Source: Granulicella sp. 5B5 (GTDB lineage Bacteria; Acidobacteriota; Terriglobia; Terriglobales; Acidobacteriaceae). Taken from it: DNA of 64,000 bases. How positions within the stretch are numbered: the stretch's first letter is position 1; each line of letters begins with the position of its first letter. Position numbers and translations under genes: made by a program. The stretch spans positions 2,542,001 to 2,606,000 of the forward strand of contig NZ_CP046444.1 in assembly GCF_014083945.1 (NCBI RefSeq), given 5' to 3'. The notes below the pieces were generated by a model, which was not told the DNA's origin, did no database searches, and saw only the letters and a program-made list of their open reading frames with translations. Positions 24,773 through 35,269 of the stretch are shown here, in pieces.

Positions 24773-26149
24773 TTAGCGTCGCGCGATGTCGTGGAAGCTC
24801 TCGATGATGTAGTTCAGCATGGCGTCGGTGAGACCGGGGTAGACGCCGATCCAGAAGACGTTGTGCATGATGTAGTCGGTGTTGGGCAGATCGCCGATTT
24901 TGCGATATTCGATGTCGAGATATGCGGGCTGGCGGAGGAGATTTCCTCCGAAGAGAAGGCGCGTATGAATTTTGCGCTGCGTGAGCTCTTTGATGATGTC
25001 GTCGCGCTTGAGGCCTGACTCAGGCTTGACCGCGATGGGGAAGCCGAACCAGCTGGGGTCGGAGCCAGGAGTGGATTGAGGGAGCGAGAGGACATCCTGC
25101 AGGTCGCTGAGGCCATCGTAGAGTGTCTTGAAGTTGGCGCGGCGCGCAGCGATGAAGCCGGGCAGCTTCTTGAGCTGTGAGACACCGACCGCTGCCTGCA
25201 TGTCCGAGAGCTTGAGGTTGTAGCCGATGTGCGAGTAGATGTACTTGTGGTCGTAGCCGCAGGGGAGCTCGCCGAGCTGCCACTCAAAGCGCTTGCCGCA
25301 GGTGTTGTCCTGACCAGGCGCGCACCAACAGTCGCGGCCCCAGTCCCGGAAGGACTCGACGAGCTTGGTGAGCTCGGGTTTCTGGGTCATGACGGCGCCG
25401 CCTTCGCCCATGGTGATGTGGTGGGCAGGGTAGAAGCTGGCGGTGGAGACGTCTCCGAAGGTGCCGACACCCTGGCCCTTGTAGGTGGCGCCGACGGCGT
25501 CGCAGCAGTCTTCGATGAGCCATAGATCATGCTTTTTGCAGAAGGCCGTGACGGCGTCGAGGTCGAACGGGTTGCCGAGGGTGTGGGCGATCATGACGGC
25601 GCCGGAGCGGTCTGAGACGGCGGCCTCGAGCTGGGTGACGTCGATGTCATAGGTGTCGAGCTGGACGTCGACGAAGACAGGCACGAGGTTGTTTTGAATC
25701 GCGGGATTGATGGTGGTAGGAAAGCCGGCGGCCACGGTGATGACTTCGTCGCCGGGGCGCAGAGCGCGGTCGCCGAGCGAGTTTGAAGTGAGAGCTGAGA
25801 GAGCGATGAGGTTCGCGGAGGAGCCGGAGTTGACGAGGCGGGCGTCGCGCACGCCCATGACGCGCGCGAAGAGGCGCTCGAACTCCGCGGCAAAACGGCC
25901 GGTGGTCAGCCAGAAGTCGAGCGAGGCGTCGACGGTGTACTGGATGTCTTCGGCGTCGAAGACCTTGCCGGAGACGGGGATGTCGGACTGGCCGGGGGTG
26001 AACGAACGCGGAGGGAATGCCTCGGCGTGGTACTGGGTTACGAGCTCGCGGATCTGCTCGCGGAGCAGGTCTTTCCGGGGCTTTTCGGCGGAGCTGGCGT
26101 TGCCCTCTGCTGTATGTATGTTCGTCAAGTCCATGATCTGTCCCCGCAT
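24773..26149 (-). CDS. rfbH: CDP-4-keto-6-deoxyglucose 3-dehydrase (E1, RfbH)
   Basis: This PMP-dependent enzyme with a [2Fe-2S] cluster starts C-3 deoxygenation in CDP-3,6-dideoxyhexose synthesis. The aminotransferase-like fold shows [29 protein letters not shown] has His where aminotransferases have the PLP Lys, the diagnostic E1 substitution. The Cys-rich segment [15 protein letters not shown] and [11 protein letters not shown] supply cluster ligands. ATG 26149 is given; ATG 26134 has a better GGGGA site and may be the true start. It is followed downstream by no E3 reductase, and it is transcribed after rfbF and rfbG. Confidence 0.93.
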   Translation of the reverse strand: MRGQIMDLTNIHTAEGNASSAEKPRKDLLREQIRELVTQYHAEAFPPRSFTPGQSDIPVSGKVFDAEDIQYTVDASLDFWLTTGRFAAEFERLFARVMGVRDARLVNSGSSANLIALSALTSNSLGDRALRPGDEVITVAAGFPTTINPAIQNNLVPVFVDVQLDTYDIDVTQLEAAVSDRSGAVMIAHTLGNPFDLDAVTAFCKKHDLWLIEDCCDAVGATYKGQGVGTFGDVSTASFYPAHHITMGEGGAVMTQKPELTKLVESFRDWGRDCWCAPGQDNTCGKRFEWQLGELPCGYDHKYIYSHIGYNLKLSDMQAAVGVSQLKKLPGFIAARRANFKTLYDGLSDLQDVLSLPQSTPGSDPSWFGFPIAVKPESGLKRDDIIKELTQRKIHTRLLFGGNLLRQPAYLDIEYRKIGDLPNTDYIMHNVFWIGVYPGLTDAMLNYIIESFHDIARR

Positions 26150-26173
26150 CTTTATGCCGCAAGGTTTTCCCGA

Positions 26174-27253
26174 TTACGCGGTCGGGTTTGACGCGTAGTG
26201 TTCGATCTGCCTGAGAGAGAACGACCGGATGTCGCCTCCGTGGTAGAACTCACGATACCAATCGACGGTGTGGGCAAGGGCTTCGTCGAGCCGCCATCGA
26301 GGCCGCCAGCCGAGCAGCGTGCGTGCCTTGGAGGAATCCAGATTGAGCAGGTGCGCCTCGTGGACGGCCTGTTCGTCTTCGGCGGGTACCCACGCCGCGC
26401 CATCGCCCCAGGCTTTGACCATCGAGTCCGCCAGATACCGGACGGGCTGCGCGCCGGCCTCGGATGGGCCGAAGTTCCAGGCACCGGTCACGGATTGGCC
26501 GTCGGTGAACGGCCGCTCGGCGAGGGTGAGATAGCCGGAGAGGGGTTCGAGAACGTGCTGCCAGGGGCGGACGGCGCGAGGGTTGCGGATGATGGCCGGC
26601 TGGTTTGCTGTGAAGGAGCGGATGATATCGGGCACGAGGCGATCCGGCGCCCAGTCCCCGCCGCCGATGACGTTGCCGGCGCGTCCAGACGTAATCGCGA
26701 CCTTGTGTTCGGAGTGCTTGTCAGGCGGGAAGTACGACCGCCGGAAGGCAGCGGTGACAAGCTCCGCGCAGCCTTTGCTGCTGCTGTAGGGGTCGTAACC
26801 ACCCATGGCCTCGTCCTCGCGATAGGGCCACACCCACTCGCGATTTTCGTAGCATTTGTCGCTGGTTACGATGACGACGGAGCGCACCTCCGGCGTGTGC
26901 CTGACCGCATTCAGCAGATGGACCGTACCCATGACGTTGGTAGCGTAGGTCTCGACGGGGTTCTCGTAGGAGTAGCGGACGAGAGGCTGGGCTGCCATGT
27001 GAATGACGATCTCCGGGCGGAAGGAGCGTATGGTCCGTTCGAGGGTGTCGGCGTCGCGCACGTCGGCGATGGTGGAGGCCATGTCCTTCGCGAGGCCCAA
27101 CGCCGAATAGAGATTCGGGGAGGTGGAAGGCTCGAGGGAGTATCCGCTGACTTCGGCGCCCATCGAGAGGAGCCATAGTGAAAGCCAGCTTCCCTTGAAG
27201 CCAGTGTGCCCGGTGAGAAAGACCCTGCGGGATTTCCAGAAGTTCAGGGCCAT
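26174..27253 (-). CDS. rfbG: CDP-glucose 4,6-dehydratase
   Basis: This NAD-dependent short-chain dehydrogenase converts CDP-glucose to CDP-4-keto-6-deoxyglucose. It shows [18 protein letters not shown] (the GHTGFKGSW form is typical of RfbG), [36 protein letters not shown] and [12 protein letters not shown] with Tyr-x3-Lys. ATG 27253 overlaps the end of rfbF by 10 bases, so the genes are co-transcribed and probably translationally coupled. The open frame continues to 27469 in rfbF, but that part is a shadow. Length (359 aa) is normal. Confidence 0.95.
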   Translation of the reverse strand: MALNFWKSRRVFLTGHTGFKGSWLSLWLLSMGAEVSGYSLEPSTSPNLYSALGLAKDMASTIADVRDADTLERTIRSFRPEIVIHMAAQPLVRYSYENPVETYATNVMGTVHLLNAVRHTPEVRSVVIVTSDKCYENREWVWPYREDEAMGGYDPYSSSKGCAELVTAAFRRSYFPPDKHSEHKVAITSGRAGNVIGGGDWAPDRLVPDIIRSFTANQPAIIRNPRAVRPWQHVLEPLSGYLTLAERPFTDGQSVTGAWNFGPSEAGAQPVRYLADSMVKAWGDGAAWVPAEDEQAVHEAHLLNLDSSKARTLLGWRPRWRLDEALAHTVDWYREFYHGGDIRSFSLRQIEHYASNPTA

Positions 27254-28017
27254 ATCTTCCAGCTCGCTTTGCCCCGAGACCATAGATCTTCGAGGTGGTT
27301 CTTGTCCCGGAGAGTGTCCATCGGTTGCCAGAAGCCGCGGTGGCGGAAGGCCTGGAGCTGGCCTTCCCGGGCAATGGTGGGTAGGGATTGCTGCTCCCAT
27401 GCCGTGGAATCGCCAGCAATGTAGTCGCCGATTTTTGGCGAGAGTACGAAGAAACCCGCGTTCACCCATTGGCCGTCGCCGATTGGCTTTTCGTAGAAGT
27501 CGAGCACGGAGTCGCCTTGAAGGACGACAGAACCGAAGCGGCCGGATGGCTGCGCGGTGGTCATGGTGGCGAGCTTGCCGTGCTGCTGATGGAACCTGAT
27601 GCTGGCGGAGATGTCGATGTCCCCGACGCCGTCGCCGTAGGTAAGGCAGAAGGCGGGATCGTCCTGAACGTAGGGAAGCACGCGCTTGATGCGGCCGCCG
27701 GTTTGAGAGTCATTGCCCGTGTCGACGAGGGTGACACGCCAGGGTTCGGCGCGGCGGCTGTGGACCTCCATGCTGTTTCCGGCGATGTCAAAGGTGACGT
27801 CGGAAGAGTGGAGAAAATAATTGGCGAAGTACTCCTTGATGGAGTAGCCCTTGTATCCCAGGCAGACGATGAAGTCGTTCACGTTGTGGGTGGAGTAGAT
27901 TTTCATGATGTGCCACAGGATGGGATAACCGCCGATTTCCACCATGGGCTTAGGCCGCTGGGTGGTCTCTTCGCTGAGACGACTTCCCAAACCTCCCGCC
28001 AGTATGATCGCCTTCAT
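27244..28017 (-). CDS. rfbF: Glucose-1-phosphate cytidylyltransferase
   Basis: The 257-aa nucleotidyltransferase makes CDP-glucose from CTP and glucose-1-phosphate. It has the N-terminal [20 protein letters not shown], the sugar-binding [36 protein letters not shown] and [10 protein letters not shown] with the metal-binding Asp. ATG 28017 gives the usual family length and places the glycine-rich loop at the N-terminus; the longer frame to 28044 is less likely. It starts the rfbFGH run, the entry to CDP-deoxysugars. The Shine-Dalgarno site is weak. Confidence 0.95.
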   Translation of the reverse strand: MKAIILAGGLGSRLSEETTQRPKPMVEIGGYPILWHIMKIYSTHNVNDFIVCLGYKGYSIKEYFANYFLHSSDVTFDIAGNSMEVHSRRAEPWRVTLVDTGNDSQTGGRIKRVLPYVQDDPAFCLTYGDGVGDIDISASIRFHQQHGKLATMTTAQPSGRFGSVVLQGDSVLDFYEKPIGDGQWVNAGFFVLSPKIGDYIAGDSTAWEQQSLPTIAREGQLQAFRHRGFWQPMDTLRDKNHLEDLWSRGKASWKIWP

Positions 28018-28182
28018 CGTTCGCCAGCCCCATTTCGGAGACAAATTGAAGAGTTGCGATCGTCGCGGTGCTGTTTGCGATCGCTACCGCTATCGTATAA
28101 CCCTTGCGGGGCTTAGTGACGAAGATAGCCGGGATTCCGGAGAGCGCAACCAGGGCCGGTGCAGGATCAGTGTGAGGCGCGC

Positions 28183-29058
28183 CTAGTAGACAGTCTCTTG
28201 AAGCATCTGCCGGAGATAGTTGGCATAGGTGCTCTTTCCCATGTTGGCGGCGAGAACTTCGAGCTGGTCGCGGGTGATGAAGCCCTGGCGGTAGCAGATC
28301 TCTTCAGGGCAGGCGACCTTGAGGCCCTGGCGGTGCTCGATGGTCTGGATGAAGTTGCTGGCTTCGAGCAGGGAATCGTGGGTGCCGGTGTCGAGCCAGG
28401 CGAGGCCGCGGCCGAGGAGCTGGGTGCGGAGCTGGCCGCGGTCGAGATACCAGCGGTTGACGTCGGTGATCTCGAGCTCGCCGCGTGGGGAGGGCTTGAT
28501 GTGCTTCGCGACGTCGACGATCTGGTTGTCGTAGAAGTAGATTCCGGTGACGGCGTAGCGCGACTTCGGGTTCGTGGGTTTTTCTTCGAGAGAGATGGCC
28601 TTGCCGGTGGAGTCGAACTCGACGACGCCGTACCGTTCGGGGTCGGAGACAGGATAGGCGAAGACGGTGGCACCGGAGGTTAGTTTGGCAGCCGCAGCGA
28701 CGGCCTTGGCGAAGTCGTGGCCGTAGAAGATGTTGTCGCCGAGGACGAGGCAGCAGCCTTCGCCGGCGAGGAAGCCTTCGCCGATGAGGAAGGCCTGGGC
28801 TAGGCCATCGGGCGAGGGCTGGACAACGTAGTTGAGATGGATGCCCCACCGTGAGCCGTCGCCGAGGAGCTCTTCGAAGCGCGGCGTGTCGCGGGGTGTG
28901 GAGATGATGAGGATGTCGCGGATGCCCGCCAGCAGCAGAGCTGAGAGCGGGTAGTAGATCATCGGTTTGTCGTAGATGGGCAGCAGCTGTTTGCTGATGG
29001 ATTGCGTGACCGGATGGAGTCGCGTGCCAGAGCCGCCGGCGAGAATGATGCCCTTCAT
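28183..29058 (-). CDS. rfbA: Glucose-1-phosphate thymidylyltransferase
   Basis: The 291-aa enzyme makes dTDP-glucose, the first step to dTDP-L-rhamnose. It has the signature [16 protein letters not shown] and [20 protein letters not shown], then [13 protein letters not shown] with the catalytic Asp, and [19 protein letters not shown]. The C-terminal [12 protein letters not shown] is conserved in RmlA. Its ATG overlaps the rfbB stop by four bases. The 138-base spacer to rfbF contains GCGATCG repeats but no gene. Confidence 0.97.
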   Translation of the reverse strand: MKGIILAGGSGTRLHPVTQSISKQLLPIYDKPMIYYPLSALLLAGIRDILIISTPRDTPRFEELLGDGSRWGIHLNYVVQPSPDGLAQAFLIGEGFLAGEGCCLVLGDNIFYGHDFAKAVAAAAKLTSGATVFAYPVSDPERYGVVEFDSTGKAISLEEKPTNPKSRYAVTGIYFYDNQIVDVAKHIKPSPRGELEITDVNRWYLDRGQLRTQLLGRGLAWLDTGTHDSLLEASNFIQTIEHRQGLKVACPEEICYRQGFITRDQLEVLAANMGKSTYANYLRQMLQETVY

Positions 29059-30158
29059 TTGACTGCTCCTGCTTTTTCAGCGGCTGCGCCTGTGCGATGG
29101 CTGTAGTTGGCGGACATCCACTGCTGGTAGCTGCCGCTGGTGACGCCTTCTACCCATTCTTTATTGGCGAGGTACCACTCGACTGTCTTGCGAAGGCCGG
29201 TTTCAAAGGTCTCTTCGGGCTTCCAGCCGATCTCGCGCTCGATTTTGGTGGCGTCGATGGCGTAGCGGCGGTCGTGGCCGGGGCGGTCCTTGACGGAGGT
29301 GATGAGCTGCGCGTGCGGCTTGTAGGGCGAGTCGGGGACGAGCTCGTCGAGCAGAGCGCAGAGAGTGTGGACGACTTCCTTGTTGGTGCGCTGGTTGTTG
29401 CCGCCGACGTTGTAGGTTTCGCCGGGGGTGCCTTTTTCGAGGACGGCGGCGATCGCCTTGCAGTGGTCGATGACGTAGAGCCAGTCGCGGACCTGGAGGC
29501 CGTCGCCGTAGATGGGCAGCGGCTTGCCGGCGAGGGCGTGGGTGATCATGAGCGGGATCAGCTTCTCAGGAAAGTGGTAAGGGCCGTAGTTGTTGGAGCA
29601 GTTGGTGGTGAGGACCGGCAGTTTGTAGGTGTGAAACCAGGCGCGAACCAGCATGTCCGACGCGGCCTTGGAGGCAGCGTAGGGGCTGTTGGGCGCGTAG
29701 GGTGTGGTCTCGGAGAACGCGGGGTCGTTGGGTTCGAGGGTGCCGTAGACCTCGTCCGTGGAGACGGCCAGGAAGCGGAAGTTCTTCTGATCCTCTTCGC
29801 TGAGAGTCGCCATGTAGTTGCGGGCGGCCTGGAGGAGGGTGAAGGTGCCGTCGATGTTGGTCTTGAGGAAGGCCTCGGGGCCGAGAATGGAGCGGTCGAC
29901 GTGGCTTTCGGCAGCGAAGTGGACGATAGCGCGGGGCTTGTGCTCGGCGAAGACTTTGGCGACGAGCTCGGCGTCGCAGATGTCGCCGTGTACGAAGGTG
30001 TAGCCAGGGTTGTCCTGCACGGAGGCGAGGGTTTGGAGATTGCCCGCATAGGTTAGCTTGTCGAGGTTGACCAGTGGGCCTAGACCCTGACCAAGCCAGT
30101 GAAGGACGAAGTTGCCGCCAATAAAGCCTGCACCTCCGGTTACTACAATGCCGTTCAT
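29055..30158 (-). CDS. rfbB: dTDP-glucose 4,6-dehydratase
   Basis: This NAD-dependent enzyme produces dTDP-4-keto-6-deoxyglucose for rhamnose synthesis. It shows [46 protein letters not shown] (Tyr-x3-Lys) and [19 protein letters not shown], all diagnostic for RmlB. The 367-aa length is normal. GGAG lies seven bases before the ATG. A TATACT box (minus strand, 30174-30179) lies 16 bases upstream of the ATG. It is the first gene of rfbBA, with a four-base overlap. Confidence 0.97.
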   Translation of the reverse strand: MNGIVVTGGAGFIGGNFVLHWLGQGLGPLVNLDKLTYAGNLQTLASVQDNPGYTFVHGDICDAELVAKVFAEHKPRAIVHFAAESHVDRSILGPEAFLKTNIDGTFTLLQAARNYMATLSEEDQKNFRFLAVSTDEVYGTLEPNDPAFSETTPYAPNSPYAASKAASDMLVRAWFHTYKLPVLTTNCSNNYGPYHFPEKLIPLMITHALAGKPLPIYGDGLQVRDWLYVIDHCKAIAAVLEKGTPGETYNVGGNNQRTNKEVVHTLCALLDELVPDSPYKPHAQLITSVKDRPGHDRRYAIDATKIEREIGWKPEETFETGLRKTVEWYLANKEWVEGVTSGSYQQWMSANYSHRTGAAAEKAGAVK

Positions 30159-30173
30159 TATGCGACTCCAACT

Positions 30174-30268
30174 AGTATAGAAAATCCGGTGAAAGACTAC
30201 AGCACAGGTTTTTAAGTCCGTCTACGAGCTTGGATGCGCCTTGGCCTCGACGGTTGTATCTCTATAGT
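30174..30268. promoter_or_regulatory. Divergent rfbB/rfbC promoter region
   Basis: On the plus strand TTGGCC (30241-30246) and TATAGT (30263-30268) are 16 bases apart, a plausible sigma-70 promoter for rfbC. On the minus strand TATACT (30174-30179) is a -10 candidate for rfbB, with a weak -35. These are motif matches only. Confidence 0.4.
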
Positions 30269-30340
30269 AGGCATAAGTGAACAGAGACGCTATGGAAATG
30301 GCAGAGTGCAGAAGACGACTGGATTTGATTTACTAGAAGA

Positions 30341-30901
30341 ATGCAGATTGTCGATACGCCCCTTCGTGATGTGAAGCTTGTGCGCCCCACCAAGCATGGA
30401 GATGACCGCGGCTGGTTTGCTGAGGTTTTCAACGCAAAGAGTTTTGCGGCGGCCGGTCTGCCGGAACGGTTCGTGCAGGACAACCAGTCATTTTCGCGGC
30501 GCGGCGTGATGCGCGGACTTCATTATCAGCTTGGCGAACAGCAGGGGAAGCTGGTGCGCGTGCTGAGCGGGCACATCTGGGATGTCGCTGTGGACTTGCG
30601 ACCGGGATCGCCGGACTTCGGTAAGTGGGCAGGGTTTGACCTGTATGGTGAGGATATCGAGTTTTTGTGGATTCCCGAGGGGTTTGGGCACGGGTTTGTG
30701 GTGGTGTCCGAGACGGCGAATGTGCTGTATAAGGCGACCGGGTTCTACTATCCGCAGGGCGAGCGGTGCGTGCGGTGGGATGATCCGACGCTGAAGATCG
30801 CATGGCCGCTGGAGGGAATTGGGACACCTGCGGTTTCGGCGAAGGATGCGGTAGGGAGCCTACTGGCAGAGGCGGAGTTGCCGCCGGAGTATCAGGGGTA
30901 A
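30341..30901 (+). CDS. rfbC: dTDP-4-dehydrorhamnose 3,5-epimerase
   Basis: The 186-aa cupin-fold enzyme epimerises dTDP-4-keto-6-deoxyglucose at C3 and C5. Landmarks are DDRGWFAEVFN, FVQDNQSFSRRGVMRGLHYQ (catalytic His in GLHYQ), VRVLSGHIWDVAVDLR and LWIPEGFGHGFVVVSE. It is transcribed divergently from rfbBA across a 182-base spacer with candidate promoters on both strands. No strong Shine-Dalgarno site precedes the ATG. A compound hairpin follows the stop codon. Confidence 0.96.
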   Translation: MQIVDTPLRDVKLVRPTKHGDDRGWFAEVFNAKSFAAAGLPERFVQDNQSFSRRGVMRGLHYQLGEQQGKLVRVLSGHIWDVAVDLRPGSPDFGKWAGFDLYGEDIEFLWIPEGFGHGFVVVSETANVLYKATGFYYPQGERCVRWDDPTLKIAWPLEGIGTPAVSAKDAVGSLLAEAELPPEYQG

Positions 30902-30918
30902 AGGACCGGTCTGATGCA

Positions 30919-30955
30919 CTTCACGAGTGGGGATTCCGCCCCAATACGTGTGAAG
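30919..30955 (+). terminator. Hairpin after rfbC
   Basis: Outer arms CTTCAC (30919-30924) and GTGAAG (30950-30955) enclose inner arms TGGGG (30928-30932) and CCCCA (30939-30943). The structure lies 17 bases after the rfbC stop. There is no T-run, so termination would be factor-aided or weak. Confidence 0.45.
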
Positions 30956-31103
30956 CAATGGGTCTATCGTCGTTGTCGTCTCCATGCAAGAGCAGGCCTC
31001 TTTTACAGGCCCTGAGCTACACTGGCAGGAGGTTGGCCGTTGAAGTCTCTGGCGGCCCTGAGCGTAAACGCGGCATAGCCGCCTGGGGAAAGGTGGTAAA
31101 ACA

Positions 31104-32186
31104 ATGGGGTCCGCTGCGTCGATTTCAGAACGTTCGGTAATGGTTACGAAGACTCCGTCGCGGCGCATCGAGTTTCTTGATGTTCTTCGCGGGTTGGCTG
31201 CATTACTCGTTCTGATACAGCATAGCGTTGAATCCACCTCGCCGTCGTTCGCTCATTTTACGAACCACAACTTCAACTTAGGTGAGATTGGCGTTGTTAT
31301 TTTCTTCATCGTCAGCGGATTCATCATCCCGGTCAGCCTGGAGAAGTACAACTCGCTCCCTAAGTTCTGGGTGGGTAGAGTGCTTCGTCTGTGGCCAACA
31401 TATACAGTCAGTTTGATTGTGATGCTGTTGCTAAACCGGTTCCTGCCAATGTTGCCGCCTTATTACGAGCAACATCCATTGGGGTTTATTGTCGGCAACA
31501 TCAGCATGATTGGGGAGTACCTGGGAATACCTTTCGCGCTTGGGACTTACTGGACCCTCTCGCTTGAACTTGCGTTCTACCTGGTCTGCTCGGTTCTCTT
31601 CTTCTTTGGATTTCTGAAGAAGACCGAGCTTTGGCTTTGGGTTTCCGCACTATTGCTGCTCTTTAGCCAAATAGGGCTCGGCCTTGCGATTCACAGGACG
31701 TTGCCGTCAGGCCGACTGGGTCTGATTGTGACTGCATTTTTTGGAACACTGCTGTACCGGTTGCTGTCGGAGGGGTTTCCTGCGAAGCGTGTTTATGCTG
31801 TTCTGCCGGTTCTCTTTGTTGTCTTTTCGGTAGGCTTTTGGCTGAGATATAAGGTCTATGCATCACCGAATAATTCGGTGGACACTTCCAATGCCATTGT
31901 GAGCTGGGTGATAGCCTATGCCCTCTTCATGCTGGTGTTCGCGTTGCGAGCCAGAAAGATGCCCCGCATCCTCATCTGGATCGGGCAGATCAGCTATCCG
32001 CTGTATCTGTTTCACGGCGTGACCCTCGTCATCCTAAATAAGATATTCCCATCGGGTTGGCCGCTTCGCCTTTTGATTGTATTGAGTGCCGGGCTGCTTG
32101 TGTCCGATCTCGTTCATCGCTTTATCGAGAAGCCTGTGGCTCGCTTCCAGCACAGGATCATCCCGCACAAGCCGGTGGTCGTATAG
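31104..32186 (+). CDS. Acyltransferase family 3 membrane protein
   Basis: The 360-aa integral membrane protein has about 10 helices and the Acyl_transf_3 start RRIEFLDVLRGLAALLVLIQH with the active-site His at its end. EIGVVIFFIVSGFIIPVSLEKY and WVGRVLRLWPTY are also typical. These proteins O-acetylate or otherwise acylate surface sugars, lipid-linked glycans or peptidoglycan. ATG 31104 follows an AGGTGG site by eight bases; ATG 31140 is an alternative. The gene is AT-richer than its rfb neighbours, which suggests acquisition. Its likely target is the polymer made by this cluster. Confidence 0.9.
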   Translation: MGSAASISERSVMVTKTPSRRIEFLDVLRGLAALLVLIQHSVESTSPSFAHFTNHNFNLGEIGVVIFFIVSGFIIPVSLEKYNSLPKFWVGRVLRLWPTYTVSLIVMLLLNRFLPMLPPYYEQHPLGFIVGNISMIGEYLGIPFALGTYWTLSLELAFYLVCSVLFFFGFLKKTELWLWVSALLLLFSQIGLGLAIHRTLPSGRLGLIVTAFFGTLLYRLLSEGFPAKRVYAVLPVLFVVFSVGFWLRYKVYASPNNSVDTSNAIVSWVIAYALFMLVFALRARKMPRILIWIGQISYPLYLFHGVTLVILNKIFPSGWPLRLLIVLSAGLLVSDLVHRFIEKPVARFQHRIIPHKPVVV

Positions 32187-32225
32187 GCCGGCATCACGGG
32201 ACGAGAGCCCAGATGCTGAGGTAAA

Positions 32226-32920
<695 letters not shown>

Positions 32921-33000
32921 CTAGCTTAGTATGGCGCCACTGGTTGGTGTGCTAATCCCAGCTGCGGTGGGCAGGAGATGTCGCCGCTCTTTGCGAAGAA

Positions 33001-33031
33001 GAACCGGCGCCTTATGCGAGGGCACCGGTTC
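33001..33031 (-). terminator. Intrinsic terminator of the wzi-like gene
   Basis: GAACCGGCGCC (33001-33011) pairs with GGCACCGGTTC (33021-33031) with one G-T wobble and a nine-base loop. On the minus strand the hairpin is followed by TTCTTCGC, a moderately U-rich tail, 21 bases after the stop codon of the wzi-like gene. Confidence 0.7.
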
Positions 33032-33051
33032 GGGGCTGAGTGTAGCGCAGG

Positions 33052-35004
33052 TCAGTGGGGAAACGCTGCACCGCTGTGCAACTCCGGGAACCAGGTGAAC
33101 TGGAACGAGACGGTGGTGTCTTTGTTGAGGCCGTTGCCGGGGACGTAGATGGGAGCTTTCCAGCCTTCGTACTGCAGCCAGGCATTCATCTCGATGTCTT
33201 TGCGCAGGCGTTTAACGACGTTGACGGTGAACTGGTTCTGAGTAGTGCCGCCGGGGATGAAGTCCTTGGGAGTTTTTTTGTTCAGGTACTCGACTTGAAT
33301 CCACTCGTTGGGCGAGAGGTGATAGGTGAGCCATGCCTGACCACCCTTAGCCTCGCGGCCGATCCAGTCACCCATGATAAAGCCCTTATTGGTGTAGCCC
33401 TGGACCTGGATCGTCTCAAAGTAGTTGAACCTTCCGTTGAGGCTGCGCAGGGTGGAGGTGTCCGTGCTGACGCCTTCGATGCGGAAGTCGAGTTTATGCA
33501 GTCCGGGGAATTGAGATATATAGACGCCGGGACGATAGGCGGCACGTCGTGGGGCGCTGGGAGGTGTGACGTCGTCGTGTGAAATGGCGTCTGTATAGAG
33601 AGTGACGTAATGGCTCAGGAAGGGCAGACGCCAGCTGAAGTTGAAGTCGCTGTAGCGTGCGCCGGGGTCCTGCGCGGAGAATTTGACGGAGGGATTGTCG
33701 GCGGTGTCATTGAGGTTGAAGACGCTACGTAAAAAGGTATGAAGGGTGATGGGCTCGTGACCTTCGCCACCCCAGATGACAGTACGCTGGAAGCCGATGC
33801 GGACGTTGGGGGTAGGAGCGAAGCTGAACTCTTCCGAGTGGACCCAGGGAGAGTTTGGATCGGTGTGGCCCTTGAGAGAGCCGACGAAGAAGTCGTAACG
33901 GAAGGGACCGGTCAAATCGGAGAGAAGGGGAATGTGCAGGGGATCGACACGGTTGATGCGGAAGGAGTAGATATCCTGTGCGTTATTGCTCCAGGCCAGG
34001 GCACCGCCGGCCGCGGGCCCGAGCCAGGCGTCGGACTTGCCTCCCGAGATTTCGTGTCCGAAGAGATGTACTGAGAGCGCAGCCTCTTGAAGCGCGAAGG
34101 TGTTGGTACTTGGTATGGGGCCTGTGGGGATGGTGGCTTGGTGAAGGTTGTATCCAGAGTAGGGGATGGTGTCGATGGCGGAAAGCTGTGCCGAGAGTGC
34201 CTGAGAGTAGCCAGCGCCGGAGGGAGCATGTTGATACTCGCCACGGACGTAGAGCGAGAAGATGCCCATCTCATTGACCGTCGAGAAGCCAGTGAAATTA
34301 TTGAAACCTGACTGGTAAGGGCGTCCGTAGTCATTGGCGATCGTCTGGCCAAGGTGATAGCTGTCGCGGAGAGTCTGGCCGTCGATGCCTATGAAGCGCG
34401 TGTATACGGTATCGACGCCGTATACGGTGCCGCGGGCCCTGCCGGTGGCAGGCATCTCAGCCGAGACGTAGTCCTGCAGGCTGACCAAGATTCCTTCAGC
34501 TTCCTCATTGCGGTCCGCGACAACCTTGTCCCGGGTGGCATTCAACATGTGCAGAAGGCTGCGCCGTGTGTAGGGACGCATGTTGATGAATGCCGTGTCG
34601 AGGTACCCCATGGAGTAGAGGCGCAGGACCAGCGGGTAGACAAAGCTGTCTACGGGAATGTAGGTGGAGCCGAGGGAGTCGGATGCGCCGACGGGATCTT
34701 CACTGGGCCTCTCATAGGCGAAGAAAGATGGCTTCTCGACGATAGGGATGGGATATGCCTTCGGCTGCGGGTTAGCCGGAACTGACTTTTGTCGCGGCTG
34801 GCTACCGTCAGGGATCGGGGTCGCTTTGGGTGGAGGGCCATCGGGTATGGGCTTGGCTTGCTGGGTGGAAGAGTCCTGAGCCAGGGCCCGGGATGGCATC
34901 ACAAATGAGCCGAAAAGCACTAGAGGGCCAGCAAATACCAGCACCCGCGAGAAGTTCTGAAGAGACGTGACGTTGTACCCGAGTTTCGGTTTTACACAAC
35001 GCAT
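33052..35004 (-). CDS. Capsule assembly Wzi-family outer membrane protein
   Basis: The roughly 650-aa protein has an N-terminal signal peptide ending near SRALAQ, then a Pro-rich segment with repeats of the type KPIPDG and ATPIPDG. A Wzi-like beta-barrel follows, with alternating aromatic strands and late landmarks such as IGFQRTVIWGGEGHEPITL and RYSDFNFSWRLPFLSHYVTL. Wzi anchors capsule or exopolysaccharide to the cell surface. ATG 35004 is chosen because the signal peptide begins there; a longer frame to 35121 is possible. It lies downstream of the GT4 gene on the same strand, 265 bases away, and has its own terminator. Confidence 0.85.
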   Translation of the reverse strand: MRCVKPKLGYNVTSLQNFSRVLVFAGPLVLFGSFVMPSRALAQDSSTQQAKPIPDGPPPKATPIPDGSQPRQKSVPANPQPKAYPIPIVEKPSFFAYERPSEDPVGASDSLGSTYIPVDSFVYPLVLRLYSMGYLDTAFINMRPYTRRSLLHMLNATRDKVVADRNEEAEGILVSLQDYVSAEMPATGRARGTVYGVDTVYTRFIGIDGQTLRDSYHLGQTIANDYGRPYQSGFNNFTGFSTVNEMGIFSLYVRGEYQHAPSGAGYSQALSAQLSAIDTIPYSGYNLHQATIPTGPIPSTNTFALQEAALSVHLFGHEISGGKSDAWLGPAAGGALAWSNNAQDIYSFRINRVDPLHIPLLSDLTGPFRYDFFVGSLKGHTDPNSPWVHSEEFSFAPTPNVRIGFQRTVIWGGEGHEPITLHTFLRSVFNLNDTADNPSVKFSAQDPGARYSDFNFSWRLPFLSHYVTLYTDAISHDDVTPPSAPRRAAYRPGVYISQFPGLHKLDFRIEGVSTDTSTLRSLNGRFNYFETIQVQGYTNKGFIMGDWIGREAKGGQAWLTYHLSPNEWIQVEYLNKKTPKDFIPGGTTQNQFTVNVVKRLRKDIEMNAWLQYEGWKAPIYVPGNGLNKDTTVSFQFTWFPELHSGAAFPH

Positions 35005-35269
35005 AGATGATGTTAGATGGCGCAAACAAGACCTCTTGACAAAGCTTAAATCGTATTGGGGAGAACGGTCAGGGGAACTGCTCTTTGGCCTTGCGAGAGC
35101 TGAAGGATGCGTTGCCGACACAACGCATCAAGATATTTGTACGATGCCAGAAAGCAGTAGGCCGATGAATGCAACTGTTAGAAATGTTAGTGCGATTTCG
35201 GATGCCGCGCAGGACATGACGGGATCGTCACACGCGAATTGGAAGTTCCGAAAGGTGGGATCGCTATAT

